Assembly: GCA_964547995.1 (NCBI GenBank)
Contig: CAZJRB010000072.1
Coordinates: 1-37,136 of the forward strand
Origin: CAZJRB01 sp964547995
GTDB lineage: Bacteria; Planctomycetota; Planctomycetia; Pirellulales; Thermoguttaceae
Direction: 5' to 3'
Length of the DNA stretch: 37,136 nucleotides
The notes below the pieces were generated by a model. It worked only from the letters and a program-made list of their open reading frames with translations, was not told the origin of the DNA and searched no databases. Position numbers and translations under genes: made by a program. Position 1 is the stretch's first letter; every line of letters starts with the position of its first letter. This document shows, piece after piece, positions 20,501-26,555 of this stretch.

Positions 20501-21237
20501 ATGCGGAACTCGCACGCTATGGATCGAAGAAGAAGCTCTATCGTGTGATTGTCGATCCGAACGCGCCGCCCCGTTTCGTCAATGTCCCTGCCGAGTTCCG
20601 TAAGCAGCACCAACTTGCCGTCGACGCCATTCGGGAATCGGGTGGGCTCGTGGACGCAGCCAACAACGATCCGGCGGTGGGAACCCGCGTTGCGATTCCA
20701 ATGCAGTGGAAAGCCGGTGACGAAGGCCTGGCCCACCTGAAAGATATCTACAACCTTTGTGCCCTGTACTTGTTCCGGCTCATGACGAACGACAGCCTAG
20801 CGTACTTGAAGCCGCTGAAGGACCTTCGCGTGCTGAATATCTGTGAGAACCAGGTTACGGACAAAGGTCTCGTCCACGTACAAGGATTGAGGAACCTGAC
20901 GGAACTGCGTCTGGAGGGCAACGTCGACGGCAAGGAATTCACCGATGCCGGGCTGAAAACCCTCAAAGGGCTCTCCCAACTCAAGAACCTGACCCTCTAC
21001 GGCGAGGGGTTTACCGACGCGGGGCTTAAGGCCCTGGACCATTTCCCGCAGCTTAAGAAGCTTGTGCTCTACGATACCGCGATTACCAGTGCTGCGCTGG
21101 CGGAATTAGAAAAACGAAGACCGGGATTGGAGGTTGAGAATCATCCTCCCCCGTTGGGTGGGCGCCGCGGAATCCATGGCGGACATCGAGGAGGCGCTCA
21201 AGGCCGATCCCAAGAATCTATTCGCGACCTTCCATAA
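17503..21237 (+). CDS. Giant exported CsgG-headed TPR/propeller/LRR protein D with a foreign out-of-frame tail
   Basis: The frame encodes 1244 residues from ATG 17503; an ATG six codons later (17521) is an equally good start. The signal peptide ends near residue 30 (LVLILLCTQADG). The CsgG-like head is closest to that of C (YNRWAIIASPDVQKSGL), and 90 nt of it are identical to C. The second module begins IIGVTPFVSRNLTHDYDHL. TPR-like helices and a helical middle lead to a propeller (about 666-1019: ACFDGQNIWVPTEKSGIHVV, GEDQGLPA, SAHYGLIAWE) and then about six leucine-rich repeats (about 1033-1205: VTDKGLVHVQGLRNLTELRL, FTDAGLKALDHFPQLKKLVL). The last 32 residues or so (from NHPPPLGG) are not LRR: they are an out-of-frame reading of the neighbouring decayed TPR/DUF4365 gene, so the native stop has been lost. 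Confidence 0.85.
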   Translation: MKRNEPMALHRILSGSTLVLILLCTQADGKSMYNRWAIIASPDVQKSGLADLLTVELSKVDGIELVERERLDAATKELELIALFGAKGAGKRLKLGRTLGADALLLLSFEKREKKQFVKVIVADCRYGARLRVDFLPHENDARDELAAKCRPIVAEVRRHFAGGIKQIIGVTPFVSRNLTHDYDHLQAGYACLLENALWIQPGVAVLETEEARAIGQELQHTGAKLKGRVVPLFVEGEFKMSTAKPGDKPKVQMTLSLVDAQHGRQRYEQPTLSFEGVTDLLTRRAPEGILRRAKIGPQKPLTRPQQARLLADRAEVFSLVGARNHSIGLYEAALLLTPDDVKMRLRLIRDYRMRKYTDARNLARQARDPRARAHLKEAQEKQRLQGIADWRALSEHAFEAVRSRELNPLEAGILMYGILEGIPRTAENREMIDGFFWKVFALFPSLDPKVGNGGLRSWANCSLPYELRYRTLPPAPPERQYYCWTGTACSYLTWRAVASTGGSGGTRTPWGKYYSLGRPKFFDDPDTLDDLYRFLTEIASQGEPPIPFMASILAVVPSERGQLFNQGRFSEQQIRAFYDRLLKTNQHANVFYARCGLLTLDWARTAKEDRLRKIESLLRSIEGEPTGRRGFHEALAKLEKRTREELGMVKPTLHKRHRVPFRAVANTDAPPQVRFELVPGIETNRWGDVTRCTDTLDLIRHGWGVFVMTEPGVVRPLVKQDAETGRVFTACFDGQNIWVPTEKSGIHVVSPQGKLVGKIGEDQGLPAHERSLTLHPIQPGRCLAVGSTGKHGRLWYAIVSPKGNAPGAPWQVNVFHTATKIPEPQEPSSQDDPEMIFRLSWRAECSDPSKPRERLLLIGRDDRHRRNLRPLAVNLTAPKVSIYPVHVPVTNVGASFRLSQTLHCMKGRFLQAQHSQIALLSPPEGQDEIAWTTKTIVPWGGHKLLYHDGVLYSPGSYWVRIDPDTLQYERLNRAPLPPEHSFCQYGVSAHYGLIAWESHAELARYGSKKKLYRVIVDPNAPPRFVNVPAEFRKQHQLAVDAIRESGGLVDAANNDPAVGTRVAIPMQWKAGDEGLAHLKDIYNLCALYLFRLMTNDSLAYLKPLKDLRVLNICENQVTDKGLVHVQGLRNLTELRLEGNVDGKEFTDAGLKTLKGLSQLKNLTLYGEGFTDAGLKALDHFPQLKKLVLYDTAITSAALAELEKRRPGLEVENHPPPLGGRRGIHGGHRGGAQGRSQESIRDLP

Positions 21238-21853
21238 GGGCACAGCTACTCTGCGGCCAAGGGAAGATTCCCGAGGCGACCGAATTCTACAAGAAAATCG
21301 TCTTTGCCGGAAAGCGGGTCCCTACTATCCACAAAAGGAAACGGCGAACCCGCAAACACGTTATCGCGGACCTGAGCGTCAATTTTCTCGAGCGTAAAGT
21401 CCTGGAAAGGGGACACTGCCTCGAACGGCCTCAAAGCGATTACGGGGTCGATGCTACCATGTTCCATGTTTCACTTCTCCGAGTCGGGAGAAATCGAGAA
21501 CGGAGAGGTCCGGTTTCAACTCAAGGCCACCGACAACTTGAAAATCCTTGCGGATGGGGAGACCATCACCTTTCGACCGTGGCGACCTGCATTACTGGTC
21601 CCAAGAGCTGTATCCCTTTTTCCTCGTTCTCTATGACGCGGCGAACGACAGGGCTTATTGGTTGCACATTCAGACATTTGTTGAAGAAAACCCAAGCGTG
21701 TTGCATCCGGACAAGGACCAAGTCACCGTCCACATTCCCACGAAGAATTCGTTGACGCCGGAAGCGGTCGATATGTTTCGATCCCTTTCCTGCAGCGTTG
21801 TGGAAGAGCAGCGAAAGAAAGGAGGCTTTCCCTATGGCCGGAAACCGAAATAA
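21176..21853 (+). pseudogene. Decayed TPR + DUF4365-like gene with three insertions
   Basis: Three reading frames in succession carry pieces of one protein. MADIEEALKADPKNLFATFH is a TPR helix; after a one-base insertion at the GGG near 21238-21240 it continues as QLLCGQGKIPEATEFYKKI and RTRKHVIADLSVNFLERK with SDYGVDATMFH. A 7-bp tandem duplication (CATGTTC/CATGTTT, about 21457-21470) shifts it again to FSESGEIENGEVRFQLKATD. An extra T in TTT near 21571 shifts it a third time to DRGDLHYWSQELYPFFLVLY and AYWLHIQTFVEENP. The D-x-G-x-D, QLKAT and YW signatures fit DUF4365, a domain with a nuclease-like pattern. Removing 1, 7 and 1 bases restores one frame. Its 5' end overlaps the C-terminus of gene D. 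Confidence 0.75.
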
Positions 21854-22136
21854 TCTTACCCGGGGTCAACTTGATCGGCTCTTGCGGCACATGGGCTTCG
21901 AGACCGGCAAACGGACCGAGTCGTGCGACGCGTATTATCACGCCGAGTCCGAAACGCTGATTCTCTTGCCGGTGGCCGACGCAAGCGAGCCGGTGCGTCC
22001 GGCCGATTTGATGTCCGTCCGGCTGCGGTTGGTGGGCCCTTGGTGGGCACACCAACCCGCCCCCACCACCAATCAGGGGCACCCGCACGTGACGCTGAAG
22101 CGGATGGCGGAAGAGCAATTTGCGGCAAGTGCCTGA
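21834..22136 (+). CDS. Small protein, possibly HicA-like
   Basis: The 100-residue protein starts at ATG 21834 with an excellent AAAGGAGG eight bases upstream; a longer in-frame start at 21798 has no such site. The pattern LTRGQLDRLLRHMGFETGKR, then AYYHAESETLILLPV, is like the HicA/dsRBD-like fold (helix, 'GF', then strands), but the His and Gly-Ser-His signature of HicA toxins is not intact, so no toxin activity is claimed. It overlaps the end of the DUF4365 remnant and has a Pro/His-rich C-terminal tail (WWAHQPAPTTNQGHPH) that may come from nearby repeat DNA, since PAPTTNQGHP-like codons recur around 23478-23505. Confidence 0.5.
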   Translation: MAGNRNNLTRGQLDRLLRHMGFETGKRTESCDAYYHAESETLILLPVADASEPVRPADLMSVRLRLVGPWWAHQPAPTTNQGHPHVTLKRMAEEQFAASA

Positions 22137-22149
22137 TTCTCCGTGATGA

Positions 22150-22320
22150 GGTACCAGCCCCAAGGGGGCGATCTTCGGGCCGCCCCGTTGGGGCTTTGTC
22201 CCACCGGCCCGTTGGGGCCGCCGCTGCGGGCCTGGGAACTCGAAGAGAAGAGATGTGAGTCAAGAAACCACGGTCGCCAGACCGTGGGTAGGCCGCTTGG
22301 ACCACGGTCTGGCGAGCGTG
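22150..22320. repeat. GC-rich palindromic repeats (REP-like), block 1
   Basis: The block contains AGCCCCAAGGGGGCG (22157-22170) and CGCCCCGTTGGGGCT (22181-22195), which recur in block 2. A second palindrome family follows: CCACGGTCGCCAGACCGTGG (22268-22287) with a partial second copy in inverted sense (22302-22320). It lies between convergent genes and could act as a transcription stop for both. Such palindromes are typical of planctomycete intergenic DNA. Confidence 0.7.
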
Positions 22321-22336
22321 TCTATTCGCTTCTGCC

Positions 22337-22606
22337 CTAGAATATGATGCGGATCGTCAGAATGCACCAGAAGCGGGGTCCTTCGGGATAGACTCTCTCG
22401 TCCAGCACTTCGTAGGGGCCGTATTCTTCCGCGAGTTCGTCGGCCCTTCTGTAGGCGATCCGTATGGCCTGGGGACGGCTTGTTCCGTCCGCCCTGACAA
22501 TCCGCACGATTTCGGTTGGCTCTTCGGCGGTGGTTACCGAGGCTGCGAAGGAAAGTCCCATGGCGAGAGTCATCAGGACGACGACGGGGAGAGCGAGGCG
22601 TTTCAT
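22337..22606 (-). CDS. Small secreted protein of unknown function
   Basis: The 89-residue frame from ATG 22606 has AAAGGG about nine bases upstream. The first 23-27 residues form a good signal peptide (LALPVVVLMTLAMGLSFAAS, then VTTAEE). The mature part is about 60 residues, acidic, with no recognised domain (IAYRRADELAEEYGPYEVLD). The reading frame stands between two palindromic-repeat blocks with no operon partner. The clear signal peptide favours a real gene. Confidence 0.6.
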   Translation of the reverse strand: MKRLALPVVVLMTLAMGLSFAASVTTAEEPTEIVRIVRADGTSRPQAIRIAYRRADELAEEYGPYEVLDERVYPEGPRFWCILTIRIIF

Positions 22607-23494
22607 GGTTTTGCCCTTTCAGGAATGGTTCGCTGGTGCGAATTTTGGGGGTTGGTTCGCTCATTTGCGTGAGCGGGAGGGTGGCCGGCTCCGTTGCCGT
22701 GCCGCGTAACCTGTTACTCCTTATATGGCCAACGGTGCCGGAAAGGCGACAGGTTTTCCGGGCGCAGGGCAGAATCGGCCGTTTCCCCGCCGCCAGGGGT
22801 GTCACGTTCGTAGTGACCGCATTCATGCGGTCGGAAGCATCGGGGTGCCGCACGGGATCAGAACCATCAATGCCCGGATGAATCCGGGCACTACGAACGC
22901 AGGCCGTGCGACTCCACCCGCTGCCACACTTCTGGGCAAGCAAGGGGTGGGACCCGTGCGTGCTGTGCCGCGTCTTCCAGCCCCAAGGGGGCGATTCTAG
23001 GATAGCCCAGGGCGCAGCCCTGGGTTGCGGGTCACGGTAGAATTGGCCAAGCCCCAACGGGGCGGCGCTATGCGTGCGCGCCCGACGACCGGTACGTTTT
23101 CATCGACCGAATAGGGCCGCCCCGTCGGGGCTTTTCGTTTCCTTTCGCACCGGATCCCCAGGGCTGCGCCCCGGGCTATCTTCGGGCCGCCCCGTCGGGG
23201 CTTGGAGCATCCCGTTCGTGATGACCGCATTCATACGGTCAGAAGAAGCGGGGTGCCATGCCCACGCTTGCGTGGGCATGTCGCAGTGTCCACCAGCGTG
23301 ACGTAATCCGTCAGGTCACCGAGCAATGGTCGGCATTCGATCGATCGCTTCAACTACAGGAAGGATTCTACACGCCCCCACATGCCCACGCAAGCGTGGG
23401 CATGGCACCCTGCACTACGAACGGGCACCGATCCGAGCACCGCTCGGCCGACCTTCAAAACGACGGACGGCCACCAACCCGTCCCCACCACCAA
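22607..23494. repeat. Palindromic repeat island, block 2 (no gene recognised)
   Basis: This 888-bp stretch holds several short palindrome families and no convincing gene. GACCGCATTCATGCGGTC (22815-22832) recurs with one change at 23223-23240. TGCCCGGATGAATCCGGGCA lies at 22871-22890. AGCCCC...GGGGC units lie at about 22979-22993, 23049-23066, 23114-23137 and 23181-23204; the last two share GGGCCGCCCCGTCGGGGCTT. A GCCCAGGGCGCAGCCCTGGG palindrome lies near 23004-23025, with its inverted counterpart near 23156-23178. The 24-bp palindrome CATGCCCACGCTTGCGTGGGCATG is at 23257-23280 and again, in the opposite sense, at 23381-23404. Unequal spacing and mixed families rule out CRISPR. These look like REP/BIME elements. 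Confidence 0.75.
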
Positions 23495-24157
23495 TCACGG
23501 GCACCCGGGCGTGTCAACTTCGGAATCCCGAGCCCCTGCCTGAACTTGCCCGATATCTTCAACAGACGCTGCAGAAATGGATTGCTCGATTTCGTCCACG
23601 TTGGCGGCGAAGGAATCAACATTGTCGAGCCACGATGTCCCTTGTTGTTCCAGAACGCGGCGCATATTTGGTCCGCAGACGCTCAGTAGATTCAGCTGCG
23701 CGCGACGTAGTTCCGTGATCTCGTTCATCACGTGTTGAACAGGGTGCTTAGTGGAGTCTCTCTGATGCTGAGAAAGCCGGTTTCGCGAGTACGAAAGGTG
23801 CTTTGTGAAGTCGCTGTATGCGTTCGTGTACGCCTCGATCGATTCTGTTGGAATCAAACTCCCCTGTTTCCGGTAACGCCGTATGACCTCCCCTCGAAAC
23901 CAGAGATCCAGGATTAGTGTCAGAAGAGCCGCCAATCCCAAGGCCAGAGTTACGTGCCAGAACATACGATTCGTAAGCAACCATGGAACGCCCTTGATTG
24001 TAACACCGTCGATTTCTGTAAGATCCTGGGGAATCGACGTAGCCTGAATTCCTGCCAAAAGCACGGTGAAGCAGACAACAGCCACGATGCTATACGCAAC
24101 AACCAACCCCCATCTCGAGCACTGCAACCAATCCCATGCAGCTTTTAACCTGTCCAT
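23495..24157 (-). CDS. Two-TM membrane protein of unknown function
   Basis: The chosen ATG at 24157 has AGGAG nine bases upstream; a longer in-frame start at 24223 lacks one. The protein has 220 residues. Membrane helices lie at about 17-37 (WGLVVAYSIVAVVCFTVLLA) and about 68-88 (FWHVTLALGLAALLTLILDL), with a short loop outside. The C-terminal 130 residues are soluble and helical, with a probable coiled coil near the end (NVDEIEQSISAASVEDIG). The last residues (EVDTPGCP) read into repeat DNA, suggesting the native stop may have been altered. It is the last gene of the AT-richer minus-strand block. Confidence 0.7.
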   Translation of the reverse strand: MDRLKAAWDWLQCSRWGLVVAYSIVAVVCFTVLLAGIQATSIPQDLTEIDGVTIKGVPWLLTNRMFWHVTLALGLAALLTLILDLWFRGEVIRRYRKQGSLIPTESIEAYTNAYSDFTKHLSYSRNRLSQHQRDSTKHPVQHVMNEITELRRAQLNLLSVCGPNMRRVLEQQGTSWLDNVDSFAANVDEIEQSISAASVEDIGQVQAGARDSEVDTPGCP

Positions 24158-24207
24158 CGCTCGCTCTCCTGTATGTTGTGTCGCCGGACGGGCACCCGCT
24201 CGGGAGA

Positions 24208-24453
24208 TTATGCCAACTCCCAAATCCCTCGTGGCACGTCTTCGGTAGGCCGCAGCACACCATCTCGGCGGAGGATGTCACCGGCCCAGCGGAGTTCATA
24301 CTGCCACTCGTAGAGCAGATCGCCAGCGGCTCGGATGTCCGGCTCGTGACGATCCCAGACCCGACGGGAGATGTCGAGAATCGTTCCGCGTCCACCCAGT
24401 TGCTGAAGCGCCTCAACAACCCACTCAGTCATCATTTCTCTCGCACGCGGCAT
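24208..24453 (-). CDS. Small winged-helix protein (Mrr N-terminal-like)
   Basis: This 81-residue protein starts at ATG 24453 with a strong GAGGAGG eight bases upstream, 13 bases after the preceding gene's stop, so the two are co-transcribed. The whole protein resembles the winged-helix found at the N-terminus of Mrr-type restriction endonucleases: VVEALQQLGGRGTILDISRR, then YELRWAGDILRRDGVL and the wing PRGIWELA. There is no nuclease domain, so it is more likely a DNA-binding adaptor or regulator than an enzyme. The call rests on pattern recognition and was not tested by search. Confidence 0.6.
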   Translation of the reverse strand: MPRAREMMTEWVVEALQQLGGRGTILDISRRVWDRHEPDIRAAGDLLYEWQYELRWAGDILRRDGVLRPTEDVPRGIWELA

Positions 24454-24466
24454 TTGCCAATCCTCC

Positions 24467-24676
24467 TCATGAAGTCTTCTTCAAGAGCGCATCGCCATGT
24501 TTCTGGAAGCAATCGGCACAGAATTTCTTGGCATGCAACGAGTGAAGAAACCTGTCCTGCAGATGCTCTTTGTAATAGTGCTCGCCTGAAAAAATCTCCG
24601 CGCCACATTTGGAGCAAAGGTGAGGAACCCTAGCCTTAGTCTTTTTCAGGATCTTTAAGCTATCAAACTTTCGCAT
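24467..24676 (-). CDS. Small zinc-ribbon/treble-clef-like protein
   Basis: Taking ATG 24676 gives 69 residues; an upstream start at 24727 would add an unlikely hydrophobic leader. Two CxxC pairs, CSKC (about 20-23) and CADC (about 52-55), are separated by about 28 residues with several His residues between (GEHYYKEHLQDRFLHSLHAK). This is the spacing of a zinc-binding ribbon or treble clef. The Shine-Dalgarno is weak (AAAGG about 14 bases away). It is directly followed by the winged-helix gene. The partner, if any, is unknown; nucleic-acid or protein binding is typical of such modules. Confidence 0.55.
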   Translation of the reverse strand: MRKFDSLKILKKTKARVPHLCSKCGAEIFSGEHYYKEHLQDRFLHSLHAKKFCADCFQKHGDALLKKTS

Positions 24677-24723
24677 TGTCCGAAGCCTTTGTAGAGTCAG
24701 AGTAAGAAGGCAAGAAAGGGGGA

Positions 24724-24760
24724 ACATTCTGCTCTTCCGAAAAGTAGAATGTCAGAATGT
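24724..24760 (-). promoter_or_regulatory. Alternative-pairing hairpin between two cassette genes
   Basis: ACATTCTG at 24724-24731 can pair perfectly with CAGAATGT at 24753-24760. Its first seven bases can instead pair with AGAATGT at 24746-24752, because AGAATGTC is tandemly repeated. The two pairings are mutually exclusive and lie in the 104-bp gap upstream of the zinc-ribbon gene. This could be an attenuator-like element or simply a small repeat. Confidence 0.35.
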
Positions 24761-24780
24761 CCCCTCTTCCTTTCTTTCCC

Positions 24781-25398
24781 TCACTTCTTCTTCCGAACGC
24801 CTTTCTTCCGCTTCGATTTGCCCTTCTTCTTCGGCTTGCGTTTGCGAGTCTGCTTACCTCTTTTCCCCAAGTCGTTTGCTTTCGGATCACGTGCCTGATG
24901 TTGTCGTGCTCGTTCCTCGGCAACCTGCTGAATCACACTTGTTAGACATCGCTCGACAGTGCTTCTCGCAGGTGGCGCTTCTAGGTCAGCTTTCAAGATT
25001 TCCTTTTCATAGAAAGCACCGTTTGGGTCAAAGCCTCGTACTACAATTACAAGAGGACCGTGCTGGTTGTCCCCTTTCTTTCTCCCCTCCGATCGGGCCT
25101 TGAGAATTGCCGTCACTAAATCGATGGCGCTCTTGGTGACCTGCAGAACGCTAACACCCAATGCGAAGTAGAGCAACAATTCGGGGCCGCTCTCATGCTC
25201 GACGTATTCATATTCCCTTGTGTCAAATAAGTGATGTCTCCGGTAATCGTCAATAAGACGGTTCGCCTCGGGAGCATGATGTTCTCGACAGAAACACTGC
25301 GACACTCGGAGTTTGATGGAGACAGCAAAGCCCTCCTTACAAGCGTGCTCTCGAAATGTCTCTAACCGGCTTCTGATCTGCTCTTGCCAGTAATCCAT
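24781..25398 (-). CDS. Membrane-helix protein with basic tail, function unknown
   Basis: ATG 25398 is preceded by AGGGAGA ten bases away, giving 205 residues; the longer in-frame start at 25617 overlaps the upstream gene. A hydrophobic helix at about 80-107 (PELLLYFALGVSVLQVTKSA followed by IDLVTAIL) is followed by KARSEGRKKGD and a short beta segment (PLVIVVRGFDPNG). The last 40 residues are almost all Lys/Arg. I recall uncharacterised proteins with a similar 'HESGPE..., KARSEG' pattern, and the architecture is reminiscent of adaptor components of bacterial conflict systems, but this is not a confident match. It follows the DUF6414-like gene by 100 bp on the same strand. Confidence 0.6.
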   Translation of the reverse strand: MDYWQEQIRSRLETFREHACKEGFAVSIKLRVSQCFCREHHAPEANRLIDDYRRHHLFDTREYEYVEHESGPELLLYFALGVSVLQVTKSAIDLVTAILKARSEGRKKGDNQHGPLVIVVRGFDPNGAFYEKEILKADLEAPPARSTVERCLTSVIQQVAEERARQHQARDPKANDLGKRGKQTRKRKPKKKGKSKRKKGVRKKK

Positions 25399-25437
25399 AG
25401 GGTTGATTCTCCCTGCACGAATGCGCATTTGTAACCA

Positions 25438-25479
25438 TCCAGCGGTGTCGGGACGATTCGGAGGCATTTGTCCGCTGGA
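25438..25479. promoter_or_regulatory. Inverted repeat between DUF6414-like gene and next gene
   Basis: Perfect 8-bp arms TCCAGCGG (25438-25445) and CCGCTGGA (25472-25479) flank 26 bases in the 100-bp gap between the two genes. It could form an RNA hairpin that limits read-through, or be an operator. No T-run follows on the minus strand. Confidence 0.35.
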
Positions 25480-25498
25480 CGGCCCGACTGGTATTACG

Positions 25499-26377
25499 TC
25501 ACGCGAATATCGCGATTGGAAGCATCTGTATTGCGGGGCCCCTGATTTCCCATTCAAGGTCTGGAAAGGACATGTCTGCCAATTCTGGAGCCTGAAATGC
25601 CTTTTTGAGTTGATCAAGTGCCGACGAGGGTAGTCGATTCAGTGCCGATTTTCGGTTCAGGCTAATCGCACCTTCTGACTCGCCGATTGAACGCGTCACT
25701 TTTCCAACAACTCGAAACGTCCCATCCACGAGATCCGACATTGATGGGTCATTCAGATTTTGTGTTTCGATAGAGATGACAGCTCTGTGGCAGGATGGCA
25801 AAGGCGGTGTCGTGAGATCCATGGTATCGCCACTCCTGAGGGAAGAAAGCAGTGAAGCCATCTGCTTCTTCATCTGCTGCATCTCACTGATCTGCTTGCC
25901 CTTTCCTTTCTGCGGTTTGTCCGCAAACACCTGGAACATGTCGATCATCTCGACAAATGAATCAAGAGTCTCAATGAGTGGGTTTCTTTTCAGAACGGTC
26001 GAAAACTCAACGAGATCGCCAGGCGTGATCTCCGTGTTGGCCTCAATCTCCTTGAGGTATCTCTTTTCACGCAAGATTGCGCGCAGAGCAATGAAGAGCG
26101 ACACGGGAGTGTGGATTCGGTCTTCAGTTCTAGTCGTGCTTGATTCGTTCGATGATTCTCGATCACGTTTGCCCGTTAGATCGATTTTGAGCAAGGATGA
26201 CAGAGCATTGCTCACGCCAAAAGACGCACCAATCTGCTTTGACTCGCCAGTCGCTTGCGATTGCCTCTCCGACACCTGTGTGACGGATGCGATGCCGCCC
26301 TCCAAAACCGCAACTAGGTCAAAGACGATTCGCTGGTTGAGGTACACGGGAATTACGAGATCATTCGAGTCAACCAT
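25499..26377 (-). CDS. DUF6414-like protein
   Basis: The 292-residue protein starts at ATG 26377 with GAGGAAAC seven bases upstream. The N-terminus IPVYLNQRIVFDLVAVLEGG followed by a Ser-rich region and RIHTPVSLFIALRAIL matches the pattern I know from DUF6414 proteins, a family of unknown function. The middle is helical (FVEMIDMFQVFADKPQKGKG), and the C-terminal third contains VISIETQNLNDPSMSDL and the strand-rich FRVVGKVTRSIGE. There is no signal peptide or membrane helix. It is the first gene of the AT-richer minus-strand block and is preceded by an inverted repeat (26404-26426). Lower GC than its neighbours suggests transfer. Confidence 0.65.
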   Translation of the reverse strand: MVDSNDLVIPVYLNQRIVFDLVAVLEGGIASVTQVSERQSQATGESKQIGASFGVSNALSSLLKIDLTGKRDRESSNESSTTRTEDRIHTPVSLFIALRAILREKRYLKEIEANTEITPGDLVEFSTVLKRNPLIETLDSFVEMIDMFQVFADKPQKGKGKQISEMQQMKKQMASLLSSLRSGDTMDLTTPPLPSCHRAVISIETQNLNDPSMSDLVDGTFRVVGKVTRSIGESEGAISLNRKSALNRLPSSALDQLKKAFQAPELADMSFPDLEWEIRGPAIQMLPIAIFA

Positions 26378-26403
26378 CAGGTTTCCTCAGCAATAAGACT
26401 TGC

Positions 26404-26426
26404 TAATAGGTAGTTTCTGCCTATTA
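26404..26426. promoter_or_regulatory. Candidate operator upstream of DUF6414-like gene
   Basis: TAATAGG and CCTATTA form perfect 7-bp arms around nine bases (TAGTTTCTG), 27 bp before the start codon at 26377. The position is right for an operator or a 5'-UTR hairpin controlling the cassette. Confidence 0.4.
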
Positions 26427-26555
26427 TCTGTAGACCGCACATTTTCGGCGTAGCACCCAGGCAGGTGATTCGCGTAAGCTGAATTGTGGGCGGTGGTTAT
26501 TGTGTTGTCAAGCCGATTTCGGCGGGTTTCACAACCCTCTTGCTGTCATTCGCAT
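26427..26555. other. Intergenic gap between GH92 gene and DUF6414 cassette
   Basis: This gap lies downstream of the mannosidase stop and upstream of the cassette promoter region, both on the minus strand. No gene, strong promoter or terminator could be recognised. Confidence 0.4.

Noticed and set aside
22260..23057. 265-codon minus frame across the repeat island
   Set aside because: Built from palindromic repeats and overlaps the small secreted protein; no domain.
22607..23494. Possible CRISPR array
   Set aside because: Repeats differ in sequence, orientation and spacing, and no uniform spacers exist.
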